Shown here: one piece after another, positions 55,079 through 64,000 of the stretch
How the letters are laid out: each line of letters starts with the position of its first letter
Numbering within the stretch: position 1 is the first letter of the stretch
Made by a program: the position numbers and the translations under genes
The notes under the pieces: model-generated
The model's database searches: none
What the model was told of the DNA's origin: nothing
What the model saw: only the letters and a program-made list of their open reading frames with translations
Origin: Branchinecta lynchi
Taxonomy: Eukaryota > Arthropoda > Branchiopoda > Anostraca > Branchinectidae
Length of the DNA: 64,000 nt
Assembly (NCBI GenBank): GCA_023053575.1
Contig: JAKZAP010000013.1
Span: forward strand, 18,943,689 to 19,007,688
Direction: 5' to 3'

Positions 55079-55524
55079 ATGCAGCGACGTGTGTTTCAGA
55101 TAGTGGTCCTACTTGGTAAAAAAAAATAAAAAAAATCCGCCCATTCATATCAAAACCTCCTAGCCAAATATTCCGCTTCTGCTCTCGCTTCTGCTTATCA
55201 CAGGCTAAATTGTCGCAACTATGACTGTTACGAGCTGATTTTACGAATCACCAATATTATGATGGTAACTATTCAATAATATTCAGGGTGCTCGTGGAAG
55301 GAAATTAAGACACCCGGCGTCGCCGAAACTGTGCCAAGTCAGTGAGCAAAGGGATTACACACTTCTGAGCATTAACCTGAGGAAGTGAATGTTTGTTTCT
55401 AGAATATTAGAAGGTTGAACTTTCGTGTGTGTGTCTAGCCTTTTCGTGGATGAAAATGTTTGCTGGCCTCGCGATATATGCAGAGAATAGCTGTATTTTA
55501 AAGTTGAAACGAAGGGCTGAGATC

Positions 55525-55938
55525 CTACAGATATCTAGTACCATGGTATCTGTTACCACGGTAACTGGATCTGCAATTAGTCGTTTTTGCAGTTATCGTG
55601 GTATTTGATACACGGTGCTCTGCAAAAACGACTATTGCCAAAATTGCACTTTTCGAAGTCATTCCAAAAGAAAAACAGATATCCAGTTAGATCGCTAAGT
55701 GATAAACTTCTTTCTCATCAATCTGACAAAATTTGATGAAAGTGAGATGACTTTTCAGATACCACAACCAGTTACCACGGTGGGACCGCAGTATCTGAAT
55801 ATCTGATACCACGATAACTGGCCAGATACAACGATAACTGCAAAAACACCTTTTGACCGTGGTATCAGATACCACGATAACTGCAAAAACGACTTAGACC
55901 TTGTTAACAGATACCATGGTATCAGCAAAAACGCAACT
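55525..55938. mobile_element. Palindromic MITE, ATACCATGGTATC family, third copy
   Basis: Closely matches the 17568 copy from TACCATGGTATCTGTTACCA through GATACACGGTGCTCTGCAAA to the right end AGCAAAAACGCAACT. The left terminus is degraded. Confidence 0.82.
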
Positions 55939-56089
55939 AATTACTTCATTTGTCTGCTATCCACAGATTATCGATTTGATCGGATGAACTTATTCTTTCA
56001 AATTAGTGGTACCTGTATGTGCTTATCCCTCTATGCTTGAAATACTCAGCAACAGTAAAGAGAAGCCATTGTCGAAAAATAACACATAT

Positions 56090-56385
56090 GAAGCGTGTTC
56101 CATCTTACTTACCGTAGTTACTACGCATGACCTCACGAACTTTGGCTTTTTGCCGTCAAGGCTGGAACAACTTTTCTGTTTTCCAGCAGAATATCATGCC
56201 ACAGGCGAATCCGCCAATCACGTTACAGAGATCCATAGTTACTACGCCCCCGAGCATGGTAAGCAAATAGTTACTATTAGTTACTATTTCGAAAAGGTTG
56301 GAACGGTCAGCGTAGTAACTTTTGGTGAGGTTGGAACGGAAATAGTAACTAATAGTTAATATTTGTTGAAGGGTGGAACACGCTC
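56090..56385. mobile_element. GAGCGTGTTCCA-family MITE, 296 bp
   Basis: GAAGCGTGTTCCATCTTAC at the left and GGGTGGAACACGCTC at the right. Internal order is as in the 12059 copy (GCTTTTTGCCGTCAAGGCTG, AATATCATGCCACAGGCGAA, TTGGAACGGTCAGCGTAGTA). The flanking repeat is unclear because the left end has one extra base. Confidence 0.83.
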
Positions 56386-56559
56386 ATAGCCTAACAAAAT
56401 TACATATCTTATCATCACTTTCCTAATCCCCTCAGAGAGTTGCTCCTAGCTTAGCGTCCGTCACTCATGGAAATGCAGACTTTTGTAAGAAATTCAAATT
56501 CTGCGCCTCTGGATGAATTTTGTGTTGTCGTGTAAGCATCGGACGTTCGGAACGTTATT

Positions 56560-57020
56560 ACTAGAGCCCCGGGTGAAAATACAAATCCCTTGGACGAGTG
56601 AAAATAACTTAGTGCGTTCAAATATAAGATGCAAAAATAAGCTGCCTTTTCAAGTTAAACTTTAAGGAACTGAATGTGTGTGCTTTTTTTGTGCTTACGA
56701 TTAGTTACGATTACGCATCACCATTTACATATAGAGGACTTGGTTTTAAGCAGAGTTATTGCATTTTGTATTTCCAGTTTATCAAAACAAAACGTTTTAA
56801 TGAAACTTTATATCAAGTTTTAGTTTCATCAAAATCTTGTAAAACATTATTTATTGAACTGGTTAGTACTACTGTTTTTCTGTCTTTTGGAGAAGGTAAT
56901 TGTTTTTCATTTATCACTCCCGTGCCACTCGTGATTTGCCCTCTGCCGGGAGTATTTAATAATTTATGTGCGTAAAATTAGTGAAAGGATAAATGAACCT
57001 GAACCTGAACCCTGTCTAGT
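56560..57020 (+). mobile_element. Dispersed repeat followed by a non-LTR 3' end with (AACCTG)n tail
   Basis: AAATCCCTTGGACGAG, GTGCGTTCAAATATAAG and GCCTTTTCAAGTTAAACTTT are the repeat also seen at 4540-4665 and 15740-15806. The segment then ends GATAAATGAACCTGAACCTG, AACCC (about 56990-57012), a short-repeat tail. Any coding part is not recognisable. Confidence 0.5.
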
Positions 57021-57574
57021 ATTTTACCCGAGATTTCGCCTTCCTTTTTAAACATCAGTCTTTTCATAGACCACACGAGCACATTTACAACATTAGTTTT
57101 TTGTTCTTTAAAAATCAGCATCCGTTTTCAGTAACGCTCTGTCGCCCAGTTCAGCTATTTACTGCGTAGCCTATTGCCATTGTAAAATTAACACCCACTT
57201 TCGAAAAGTACAAAATCTTGATAAAACGTGATAAAAGATGTTTACAATTTCCGGTGTCTTACCTCATCGATGTCGTCATATGCATTAACGGCATAATCAA
57301 GATGGGGAGGAGGGAGACCTCTCCCCGAGCCCCTTCAAAGAAGAAACAATGCTCATAAGCACAGAACAGCGCCTGATAGGCTTGTTTCCCGCCCATGGGC
57401 TTGTTTCTGTGGGCTGGGACGGAAGGTTTTTGTGACGGGCTTGGGGCGTGAAAGTGGGCGTATTATTTTCAAATGTGACTTGTTTTTTTTTTTTCTTGGA
57501 ACTCCACGGATGATTCAAAATTAAAGCTCGTTTCCTGGGCAATATTACTGTTGCAAACCTATATAAGTAATAGT

Positions 57575-57835
57575 AAGTAAGTAATTTATTTATAACCCGC
57601 CGTTTTCAGAAAGCGGAGTAAATGAAGAAAGTAAATAAAACACATAAACATACACAAAAAGACACTTAATTTCAATCGTCGGCCAGGAAGCAGTGTAGAA
57701 GGTCGTGCGCTGGTTGGGTTCTGTTGTCAATGATTTTTGATAGCGAAGAAGAAACATCCAAAAGGGTAACACTTGCATCTTGAATTTTGAACTTCTCTGT
57801 CAAAGTATGGTTATGGCATAATTTCGACAAGTGGA
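57575..57835 (-). mobile_element. 3' end of a minus-strand non-LTR retrotransposon
   Basis: On the minus strand the segment ends GGGTTATAAATAAATTACTT, ACTTACTATTACTT, the same tail style as at 6174. Upstream pieces (LLDVSSLSKIIDNRTQPAH) may be decayed ORF2. Confidence 0.5.
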
Positions 57836-58335
57836 GCAGGTGCTTATATTACTCTATATGCTAGCAACAATATCGTTTGGTCCAATCTTATCCACGTTTT
57901 CTTATATTCTGTCAAAGTAATTCTAAAAGAAGGGCTGCCTGTTCTCCACGAAAGTTGTGTAAAAGCTTCTGTTAATACTTGCTGGTTTCAAATAGAACAC
58001 GGGCTTTACTTTACTGCTGCATTTGCCCCTTGGACCAGTAATTCTTTCTTGGCGTAGAAATTTCATCTAGTTCTGCCTGCTAAGATTATTGATAATACAG
58101 TGGAAGATTTCAAATCTTCCACTAGTAAACTGGAACACCAATGGTCTAAGGTCTTCCCTCTTCGTGTAATCTGTAGTTATGTTTGTGCTGTGTTTAGTGT
58201 AAACTTTTGACACGTGCGTTGTCTTTCTTCTTGTTGTTGTTATTTTTTTCTTGCTTCTTTTGTACCCCGTCAATAAGGCTATAGCCTCCATTGTTTACTT
58301 GACGGGTAATAAATAGATTGATTGATTAATTGATT
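57836..58335 (+). pseudogene. 3' end of a plus-strand non-LTR retrotransposon with (GATT)n tail
   Basis: VLPAKIIDNTVEDFKSSTSK (about 58068-58130) is the WN-LPA-IVD-FK motif of CR1-type ORF2 C-termini. It is followed by a 3' end GACGGGTAATAAATAGATTG and ATTGATTAATTGATTGA (58300-58336). It faces the previous fragment tail-to-head. Confidence 0.6.
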
Positions 58336-59262
58336 GACTATATCCTTGTTCCAGGCCCAAATCTTGTTTCACATTTTTTATGGGTAGGATCTGGTTGCAT
58401 TCCCCGTTTAGAACCTTGATGACGAAGTCCGGTTCTATTCTGGCCACACGTGTGGGAGGGGGGGGGGGAAGGGGCTATGAATTCTTGCATGAGAGAGGTC
58501 TGACTTCAACTTATCTTGAAAGCAGGTAAGGCCGAAGGTCCTGCTTACGTCCTTTGGGTGGTCCAAACTCCAGACCCGATCTAACCTCCGTGAGCGACTG
58601 GAGGGAATGGATTAGAACAGCTAATGAGAAGAAACGCTTCTAAAACATCACTGAAAGTATATAAATAGGAAATGAGTAGAGATGAAACAAAAAAGAAAAT
58701 TAGACTCCCCCTATCCACGCGGAACTACAAAAAAACACATCTCGGCGCAAATCAGGCAGACCGGAGAGGCGTCGTTTCGATAAGACCTATAGGGGAGTAG
58801 ACGGCGTCGTTCCTGTTTAAAAAGGTCAATGTTTGGTGAACGACTATAAAATCCGGTGTAGGCTACATGACTGCCTGTCATAAAAGTCGGGGCATAATAA
58901 ACTTTTGAAGACCTTGTAACTTTGTATGCTGCCCCCCCCCCCCCCCCCTTCAGAAGTGACGCATCGGGATTCAGCCAGTGGCGCCACTTCAGTAAACCTT
59001 TGGGTTTGGGGTGGAGGCCAGGGTTTTTCACGGTTTTGGGGGGTGACGTTACAGCAGTTTTGAAATATATCGTAAAATAAGTGATTGCTTTGTATTTTGC
59101 CTTTCGAAATCTGCTTTGAGTCCCAACCCCAGGTTTTCACACAGACTCAAACTTTATTGACTCTTTCAGGCAGTTTTCAAATATATCTTAAAGTACAGTC
59201 AAAGCTTCGTATTTTGCGTACTTTTCTTCGTATTTTGAAAACCTCTTTATTGGTATATTCAA
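58336..59262. other. Unassigned; G and C runs and a short direct repeat
   Basis: G run at about 58458-58469 and C run at about 58932-58948. GCAGTTTT-AAATATATC-TAAA, GTATTTTGC occurs at about 59053 and 59171. No gene seen. Confidence 0.4.
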
Positions 59263-59808
59263 ATAAGATATACAACGGATACGTCAGCTACGATTCTTCA
59301 TCAGCGATATTTCGGCCCTGCTTCGCAAAGGGCCTCGTCAGGCTGTCAATCTTCCGGGTCAACTTCGGGGAAGGAAACAAACCAGTAATAAATAACTTAA
59401 GCTTCTACCAACTATGAATATCTTAAGACGGCGAACTACTTTGAAATACCACTGCAAAGAAAAAACTAGTCCTGAGATTTAATTTTTCACACGGCCGCTG
59501 TTTTTGTTCCACGATTGGGGCGATGACAGGTTTTTTTTTCTTCTGTAATTTTGATCAACTTTAGTTTTGTCATTAATAAGGGACTGAAAACTTAAATATT
59601 ATTTCATTAATAACCTCGTTCCACTAATGAAATAATATTATAATATAAATAATGTTATACATATATTTATTTATTACAGGTTTTGTTTCCTTCCCCAAAC
59701 TTGACCCCGAAGATTGACAGCCCGACGAGGACCCTGCCAAGAACGGCCGAAATATCGCTGATGAAGAATCGTAGCTGACGTATCCGTTGTATATATTATT
59801 TGAATATA
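59263..59808. mobile_element. Palindromic element, one-unit sister of 31933-32894
   Basis: The outer about 63 bases of each arm (ATATTCAAATAAGATATACA, ACGGATACGTCAGCTACGAT, TCTTCATCAGCGATATTTCG, GCC) are inverted copies with about one mismatch. The arms continue to about 59420 and from about 59655. The centre holds one CTGAGATTTAATTTTTCACA, CGATTGGGGCGATGACAGG, AATAAGGGACTGAAAAC unit. 546 bp. Confidence 0.85.
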
Positions 59809-60147
59809 TGTTTCAAAGTCAGCTTGGGCTCAAGCAATATTTATCTATTTATCGAAAAAAAAATTCACCAAGGAGGAAGATTTTCAAATATAGTGGAGCC
59901 ATGCCCCCCTTCCTGAATGGCTCCCTTGAATCAGTTGTTATAATGGGCTTGATTAGCAAATATTTTGGTAAATTAGGCAGGGCTTGTTTGGGCTGGTTTT
60001 CAAAGTCCCAGGGCGTTTTTCTGTAAACATAATCTGGCAACACTGGTTACAGCGTCTGTGGGTTCCAGACATAGCTTGACAAAGACCAGACAGATATTTA
60101 TAGTTAACTCTTATTTTGTTATACAGTATTTTGTATATCACGATAGC

Positions 60148-60403
60148 CAGAGGTGTTACCAGCCAAAATCTTTGGGGGGGGGGGGTAAGATATTTACCGA
60201 CTGGCTGGTCATTTTTACCGACTGTTTTTGCAGATAAATTCTATTTTTAGAAAATAGTATTTTTTAAAGAAAAACGACTATTTTTACGAGAAGCCGACAT
60301 TTTTTTTTTTTTTAAATCCACCGACTCGGAGAATTTTACCAACTGTCCGACAAAATTCGGGGGGGGGGGGTCACCCCCCCCCCCACTAGTCATGACACCC
60401 GTG
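60148..60403. mobile_element. hAT-type G/C-run MITE, 256 bp, perfect TSD ACGATAGC
   Basis: CAGAGGTGTTACCAGCCAAA at the left; C run, ACTAGTCATGACACCCGTG at the right. ACGATAGC occurs exactly at 60140-60147 and 60404-60411. Interior: CCGACTGGCTGGTCATTTTT, ACCGACTG. Confidence 0.92.
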
Positions 60404-60484
60404 ACGATAGCCGCTAAACTTGTTAGTCCATAACCTACACAGTTTAGAAAGATGCTCCTGCAATAATGATATCTGGATTGTACC

Positions 60485-60748
60485 GGTCTACCATAAACCC
60501 CCGATCTTTGGATAGCCTATGCCAAACACTCTATACCCGTTGGTACACCACCCCGACCTTCTGATTGATTGATTTCTGAACTTCAATCAAATGATCAATA
60601 TTTTCTTCAGTTAGAGTTTCAAGCCTTTATACGCTTGCACACTTTTTGGCATAGTATATCCAGCGTTGGGCGTAGAGTATGCCAAACACTAGATATACCC
60701 AGCGACTGGTATAGGGTATACACAAAAAATCAGGGGTTTTGGTAGACT
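60485..60748. mobile_element. AAACCCCTGAT-family palindromic MITE, 264 bp
   Basis: GTCTACCATAAACCCCCGAT at the left and ATCAGGGGTTTTGGTAGAC at the right. AGCCTATGCCAAACACT and its inverse TCCAGCGTTGGGCGTAGAG in the arms; GATTGATTGATTTCTGAACT in the centre. The cleanest copy of this family. Confidence 0.8.
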
Positions 60749-60873
60749 GAAATGGACATAAGACTTTAGTGTGGTTTTATAACGTTTGCCAGTTTAAGTG
60801 TCTGAAATGTCTTACTGACTGTCCCCAAAACCTCGCCCAAAACTTTTGGTTCTTTAAAAAGGTCCAATTTCAG

Positions 60874-61225
60874 CAGGGGCGTCACTACTAGGGGGGAGGG
60901 GGGGGGAAGCCCCCCCCCCCCCCGAATGTTGTGGGCCAGTCGGTAGAAAATAGCCGAGTCGCCACGAAGCGCCGCGACTTTTCCTATAAACAGTCGATTT
61001 TCTTCTTGGAAACGGTCTATTTTTTTTTTAAACAGCAGGGGCGTTTTTTTTTTGTAAACAACGTAAAAATAATCGATTTTTTCTTATCCAAAAGTAATTT
61101 ATCTTAAACTCAGCCTATTTTTCGTCAACACAGTCGTTTTTATCTGCAAAAACAGTCGGTAAAAATGTCCAGCCAGTCGGTAAATGCTTGCCCCCCAAAA
61201 AACATTTTGGCTAGTAAAGCCTCTG
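60874..61225. mobile_element. hAT-type G/C-run MITE, 352 bp, perfect TSD AATTTCAG
   Basis: CAGGGGCGTCACTACTAGGG at the left; CATTTTGGCTAGTAAAGCCT, CTG at the right. AATTTCAG occurs at 60866-60873 and 61226-61233. Interior: GCCAGTCGGTAGAAAATAGC and AAAATAATCGATTTTTTC. Confidence 0.92.
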
Positions 61226-61618
61226 AATTTCAGCTCATTTTTTCATTATTTACTACATGAACCTAAACGGTAAACACCTACTTTCGAGAAGAAAAGTACA
61301 AAATCTTGACAAAACGTGCGAAAAACCGGTTTACAGCTTCCTATGGGATGCGTCATTCGTGTCATCACTTCTCTCAGCGCCGACGGGAACGGAGCAGCAT
61401 GTTCCCGCGACGCGATTTTAAAGTTTCAAACTTCTTTCTTGGCAGTTGAATCTTAATATTTGTCGTAGGAACCAGGAAATATGTTTGTCTTTTTCCTTAA
61501 ATGACGTGAAATGTAAACTGCGGTGGGAAGCAGAGAAGAAGTATTTTGAAGTGCGAGTTACCGGTGAAGCTATACAGAACCCCAGTGAACCAAGTCAGTG
61601 CAAATATAGGATATAAGA

Positions 61619-61689
61619 ATGACGGTGACATATGCTGCAAAAGTAGCAACCTGTAAGGGACTAGGAGTGTTCTGGAAGCTTTTATTCAG
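61619..61689 (+). CDS. BEST: Bestrophin, first coding exon (gene continues past right edge)
   Basis: ATG ACG GTG ACA TAT at 61619 with A at -3. It encodes MTVTYAAKVATCKGLGVFWK, LLF plus AG, donor TTCAG|GTGAGTCAC. Bestrophins begin MT(I/V)TY, an amphipathic stretch and LL-RW, with the next residues (W-GSIYK) expected from exon 2. Bestrophins are Ca2+-activated chloride channels of the plasma membrane; the N-terminal residues line the channel assembly. Exon 2 is not visible in the remaining 2.3 kb, which is filled by a tandem duplication. Only 23 residues are seen, so the family call rests on a short but distinctive match. Confidence 0.8.
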
Positions 61690-61924
61690 GTGAGTCACTC
61701 TCGGCAAAATAAAGTTTAACTAGACCTACGTTGCCTGGGCAACGTGAAGTGTTGCGGCAACCTTTGTTCGGCTTCGCCGACTCAAGTGTTGCGAGTGCGA
61801 CACTTTGGTTTTGTTTCTTCGCTGTCGGTTGAATGCTGAAGTTGCCAACTTATTTAAGCTTTTAAAATGGCATGTTCTAAAAAAAATAATCAAATGATCA
61901 AAAGCAATTCTTCAGCTTTGTAAA
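61690..61924. other. Start of bestrophin intron 1
   Basis: Contains TGCCTGGGCAACGTGAAGTG and TTCGGCTTCGCCGA (short inverted repeats). Nothing else recognised. Confidence 0.35.
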
Positions 61925-63507
61925 AACAACAACAAAAGAATATCGGAAGAAGGGACTAATTTGACTTTGCAGTCAGTTGAACTGTTTCAGTTTCAATCGT
62001 AGACATCGTGACGGATGAAAACTTGGAACAATATCGTAGATAATCTAGTTGGTATTATAAAGCTATCCGTAACTTTTCAGGATTAAAATACCATAGATGA
62101 CACTATTAATTATTATGAAACTACCTCATTGTTTTACATTATCGTTTGTACCCAGTTACATCTTAGTAACAGTTAATCCTTGGTTACAGCGACAGACCAT
62201 CGATACAAACTTTCTTACCGTCAGATTCATAGAAATCGAATACAATGTGCACCAATTTGCAAACATTTGTAGCCCCTCGTGAACCGACTCCTACTTACAA
62301 GTCCCTCTCCCACGATAGACATTAAGTTCACCGGAAACAAATAATGGGTACACCAGCCAGCAAAGTTGCAAACCCCTCATCTTTGGAGATGATTGTAGCA
62401 TAACAGCCGATTATTACTTACAAGCCCCATGCATGTCTTACAACTGGGAACCAAATTGTTGCTGCAAACCCCTCATGGCCGAAGATGATTATACTATTGC
62501 TTACAAGTCCCCTACATGTCTCACAACAGGTATCGCCTATTTCTTGTTTCAGTGTGTACCTTACTACTGAAGTTGTTAACCTCTTGAAACTATCAAACTG
62601 GTTTATCTCATTAAGGATTTTTGTTCAAAAAATGGATGACATATACTCTGATCAGCTCATCAAAGGCTATCGATTGCCCTAACAACAACAAAAGGATATC
62701 GGAAAAAGGGACTAAATTGACTTTGCAGTCAGTTGAACTTTATCCTTTTCAATCGTAGACATCGTGACGGATGAAAACTTAGAACAATATCTCTTATAAT
62801 ATAGTTGAGTTGGTATTATAAAGCTATCTGTAACTTTTCACGATTAAAATACCATAGATGACACTATTAATTAGTACGAAACTACCTCATTGTTTTACAT
62901 TATCGTTTGTACCCATTGCATAAACAGTTAACCCTAGCTTACAGCGATAGACCATCGATACAAACTTTCTTACCGTCAGATTTAAAGATATCGAATACAG
63001 TGTGCACCGATTTGCAAAAATTTCTAGCCCCTAGTGAACCGATTCATACTTATAAGTCCCTCTCCCCGTGATAGACATCAAGTTCACCGGATAAAAATAA
63101 TGGGTACACCAGCTAGCAAAACTTGCAAAACCCTCATCGCTGAAGATGCTTTTACCATTACAGCCGTATGTTTTATAATTGGGAACCAAATTGTTCTTAC
63201 CGTACCATCGAATAAACCGGAAACAGTAACAGGTACACCAACTAGCAAAAGCTGGAAACCCCTCATTGCCGAAGATGAGTATGAGCTAACAGCTGACTGT
63301 TGCGTAAAAGTCCCCTACATGTCTCATAACTGGTATCGCCTATTTTTGGTTTCAGTGTGTACCTTCTACTGAAGTTGTCAACCCCTTGACACTTTCAAAC
63401 TGGTGTATCTCATGAAGGAATTTTTATACAAATATTATACGAATTTTTGTACAAAAAAATGGATGACATATACTTTGATCAGCTCACCAACTGCTATCGA
63501 TTGCCGT
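61925..63507. repeat. Tandem duplication, about 760-830 bp unit, two copies
   Basis: Copy 1 runs from about 61925 (AACAACAACAAAAGAATATC) to 62680 and copy 2 from about 62682 (AACAACAACAAAAGGATATC) to 63507. Both contain TAGACATCGTGACGGATGAA, ACCATAGATGACACTATTAA and GCTATCGATTGCC. Inside each copy AAACCCCTCAT-GCCGAAGATG and ACAAGTCCCCTACATGTCTC are themselves repeated. Open frames here (for example 63034-63372) follow the repeat and are not called. Confidence 0.8.
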
Positions 63508-64000
63508 TGAAAAAAAAACTCTACCTGTCTTAGTTCAAAAGTTGACTTTTTTGCCCTAGGCCAACTTTCTAACGTCACCACTTAGAAAGGAGCAAAGGAT
63601 GACAATGAAGAGAACTTTTAAAGTTTAAGAGGCACATTTGATACCATTTCTCTACCGCAAACCCAAGTGGAAGAAACGAATGATAAACTTAGCTGAACTC
63701 GCGAACAGAAATGGATAGAAACAATAGATGGCAGCGCTTTCGGACCCGTGGGAAAAAGCCACTTTTTTGTTTCTGTAGATTTATCTATTTATCACTCAAA
63801 GAAGATATGTTGGCTGTGGTTAACTGCCGCATCTATTTAACACTTAGAGATTTTAGTCCATCTTCGATTTGAAACTGGTGCCTGCCTGCTTGCGTGCTAG
63901 AACGGAGCTTTCCACTCGAAAGCAGAAACATGGTTTGATGAAAGGAGAGGTTGGCTGCACAACTTCAGATAGTCCTCTCTGACATGGGCCATATAACTTC
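63508..64000. other. Right edge, bestrophin intron 1: nothing recognised
   Basis: Unassigned sequence; no acceptor followed by a bestrophin-like W-GS-YK reading was found. Confidence 0.35.

Noticed and set aside
63034..63372. 112-codon frame near the right edge
   Set aside because: It lies in a tandem duplication and spans internal subrepeats; no bestrophin-like or other motif is present.

Overview
This is a metazoan nuclear window, most likely from an arthropod and possibly a crustacean. The evidence is spliced genes with GT-AG introns and protein sequences closest in feel to arthropod versions. There is no operon structure, no ribosome-binding-site pattern and no prokaryotic defence locus. 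About 3% of the window is host coding sequence. The rest is intron or intergenic DNA packed with transposons and their non-autonomous derivatives.

Four host genes can be assembled exon by exon, with splice phases that agree. (1) WDR70, a WD40 protein, lies on the minus strand with five exons between 18817 and 7539; its C-terminal half lies beyond the left edge. (2) ATP6V1F (V-ATPase V1 subunit F, Vha14) lies on the plus strand with five exons, 22562 to 30649, and is complete at 117 residues. It is head-to-head with WDR70. (3) RYBP/YAF2, a Polycomb PRC1 adaptor, lies on the minus strand with four exons, 48467 to 36490, and is complete at 170 residues. It converges on ATP6V1F. (4) The first coding exon of a bestrophin chloride channel lies on the plus strand at 61619-61689 and runs off the right edge. 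The four genes do unrelated housekeeping or chromatin jobs; nothing suggests a shared pathway.

Mobile DNA falls into several groups. Non-LTR retrotransposons: a frameshifted CR1/Jockey-group element at 1-2335 (minus), a 5'-truncated copy at 6174-7425 (minus), a nearly intact two-ORF I-group element with RNase H at about 42230-47500 (plus, antisense inside RYBP intron 1, one in-frame stop), and several RT scraps. hAT-type non-autonomous elements, several with 8-bp target duplications visible by eye: 2393-4367, 19590-19913, 29924-30217, 35369-35663, 49096-49422, 51266-51533, 53848-54190, 60148-60403 and 60874-61225. Many carry long G or C runs just inside the termini. Palindromic MITE families with several copies each: a GAGCGTGTTCCA family with apparent 3-bp duplications, an ATACCATGGTATC family, an AAACCCCTGAT family, and a family whose terminal repeats carry a conserved GGACCC/GGGCC hairpin followed by GAAA. 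The largest structure is a roughly 4-kb foldback at about 49497-53460.

Nested insertions are clear: hAT elements sit inside palindromic MITEs at 19.5-20.1 kb and 35.0-35.7 kb, and inside the large foldback. Functional calls rest on reading translations and splice signals directly. No database search was run, so clade-level transposon names are inference.
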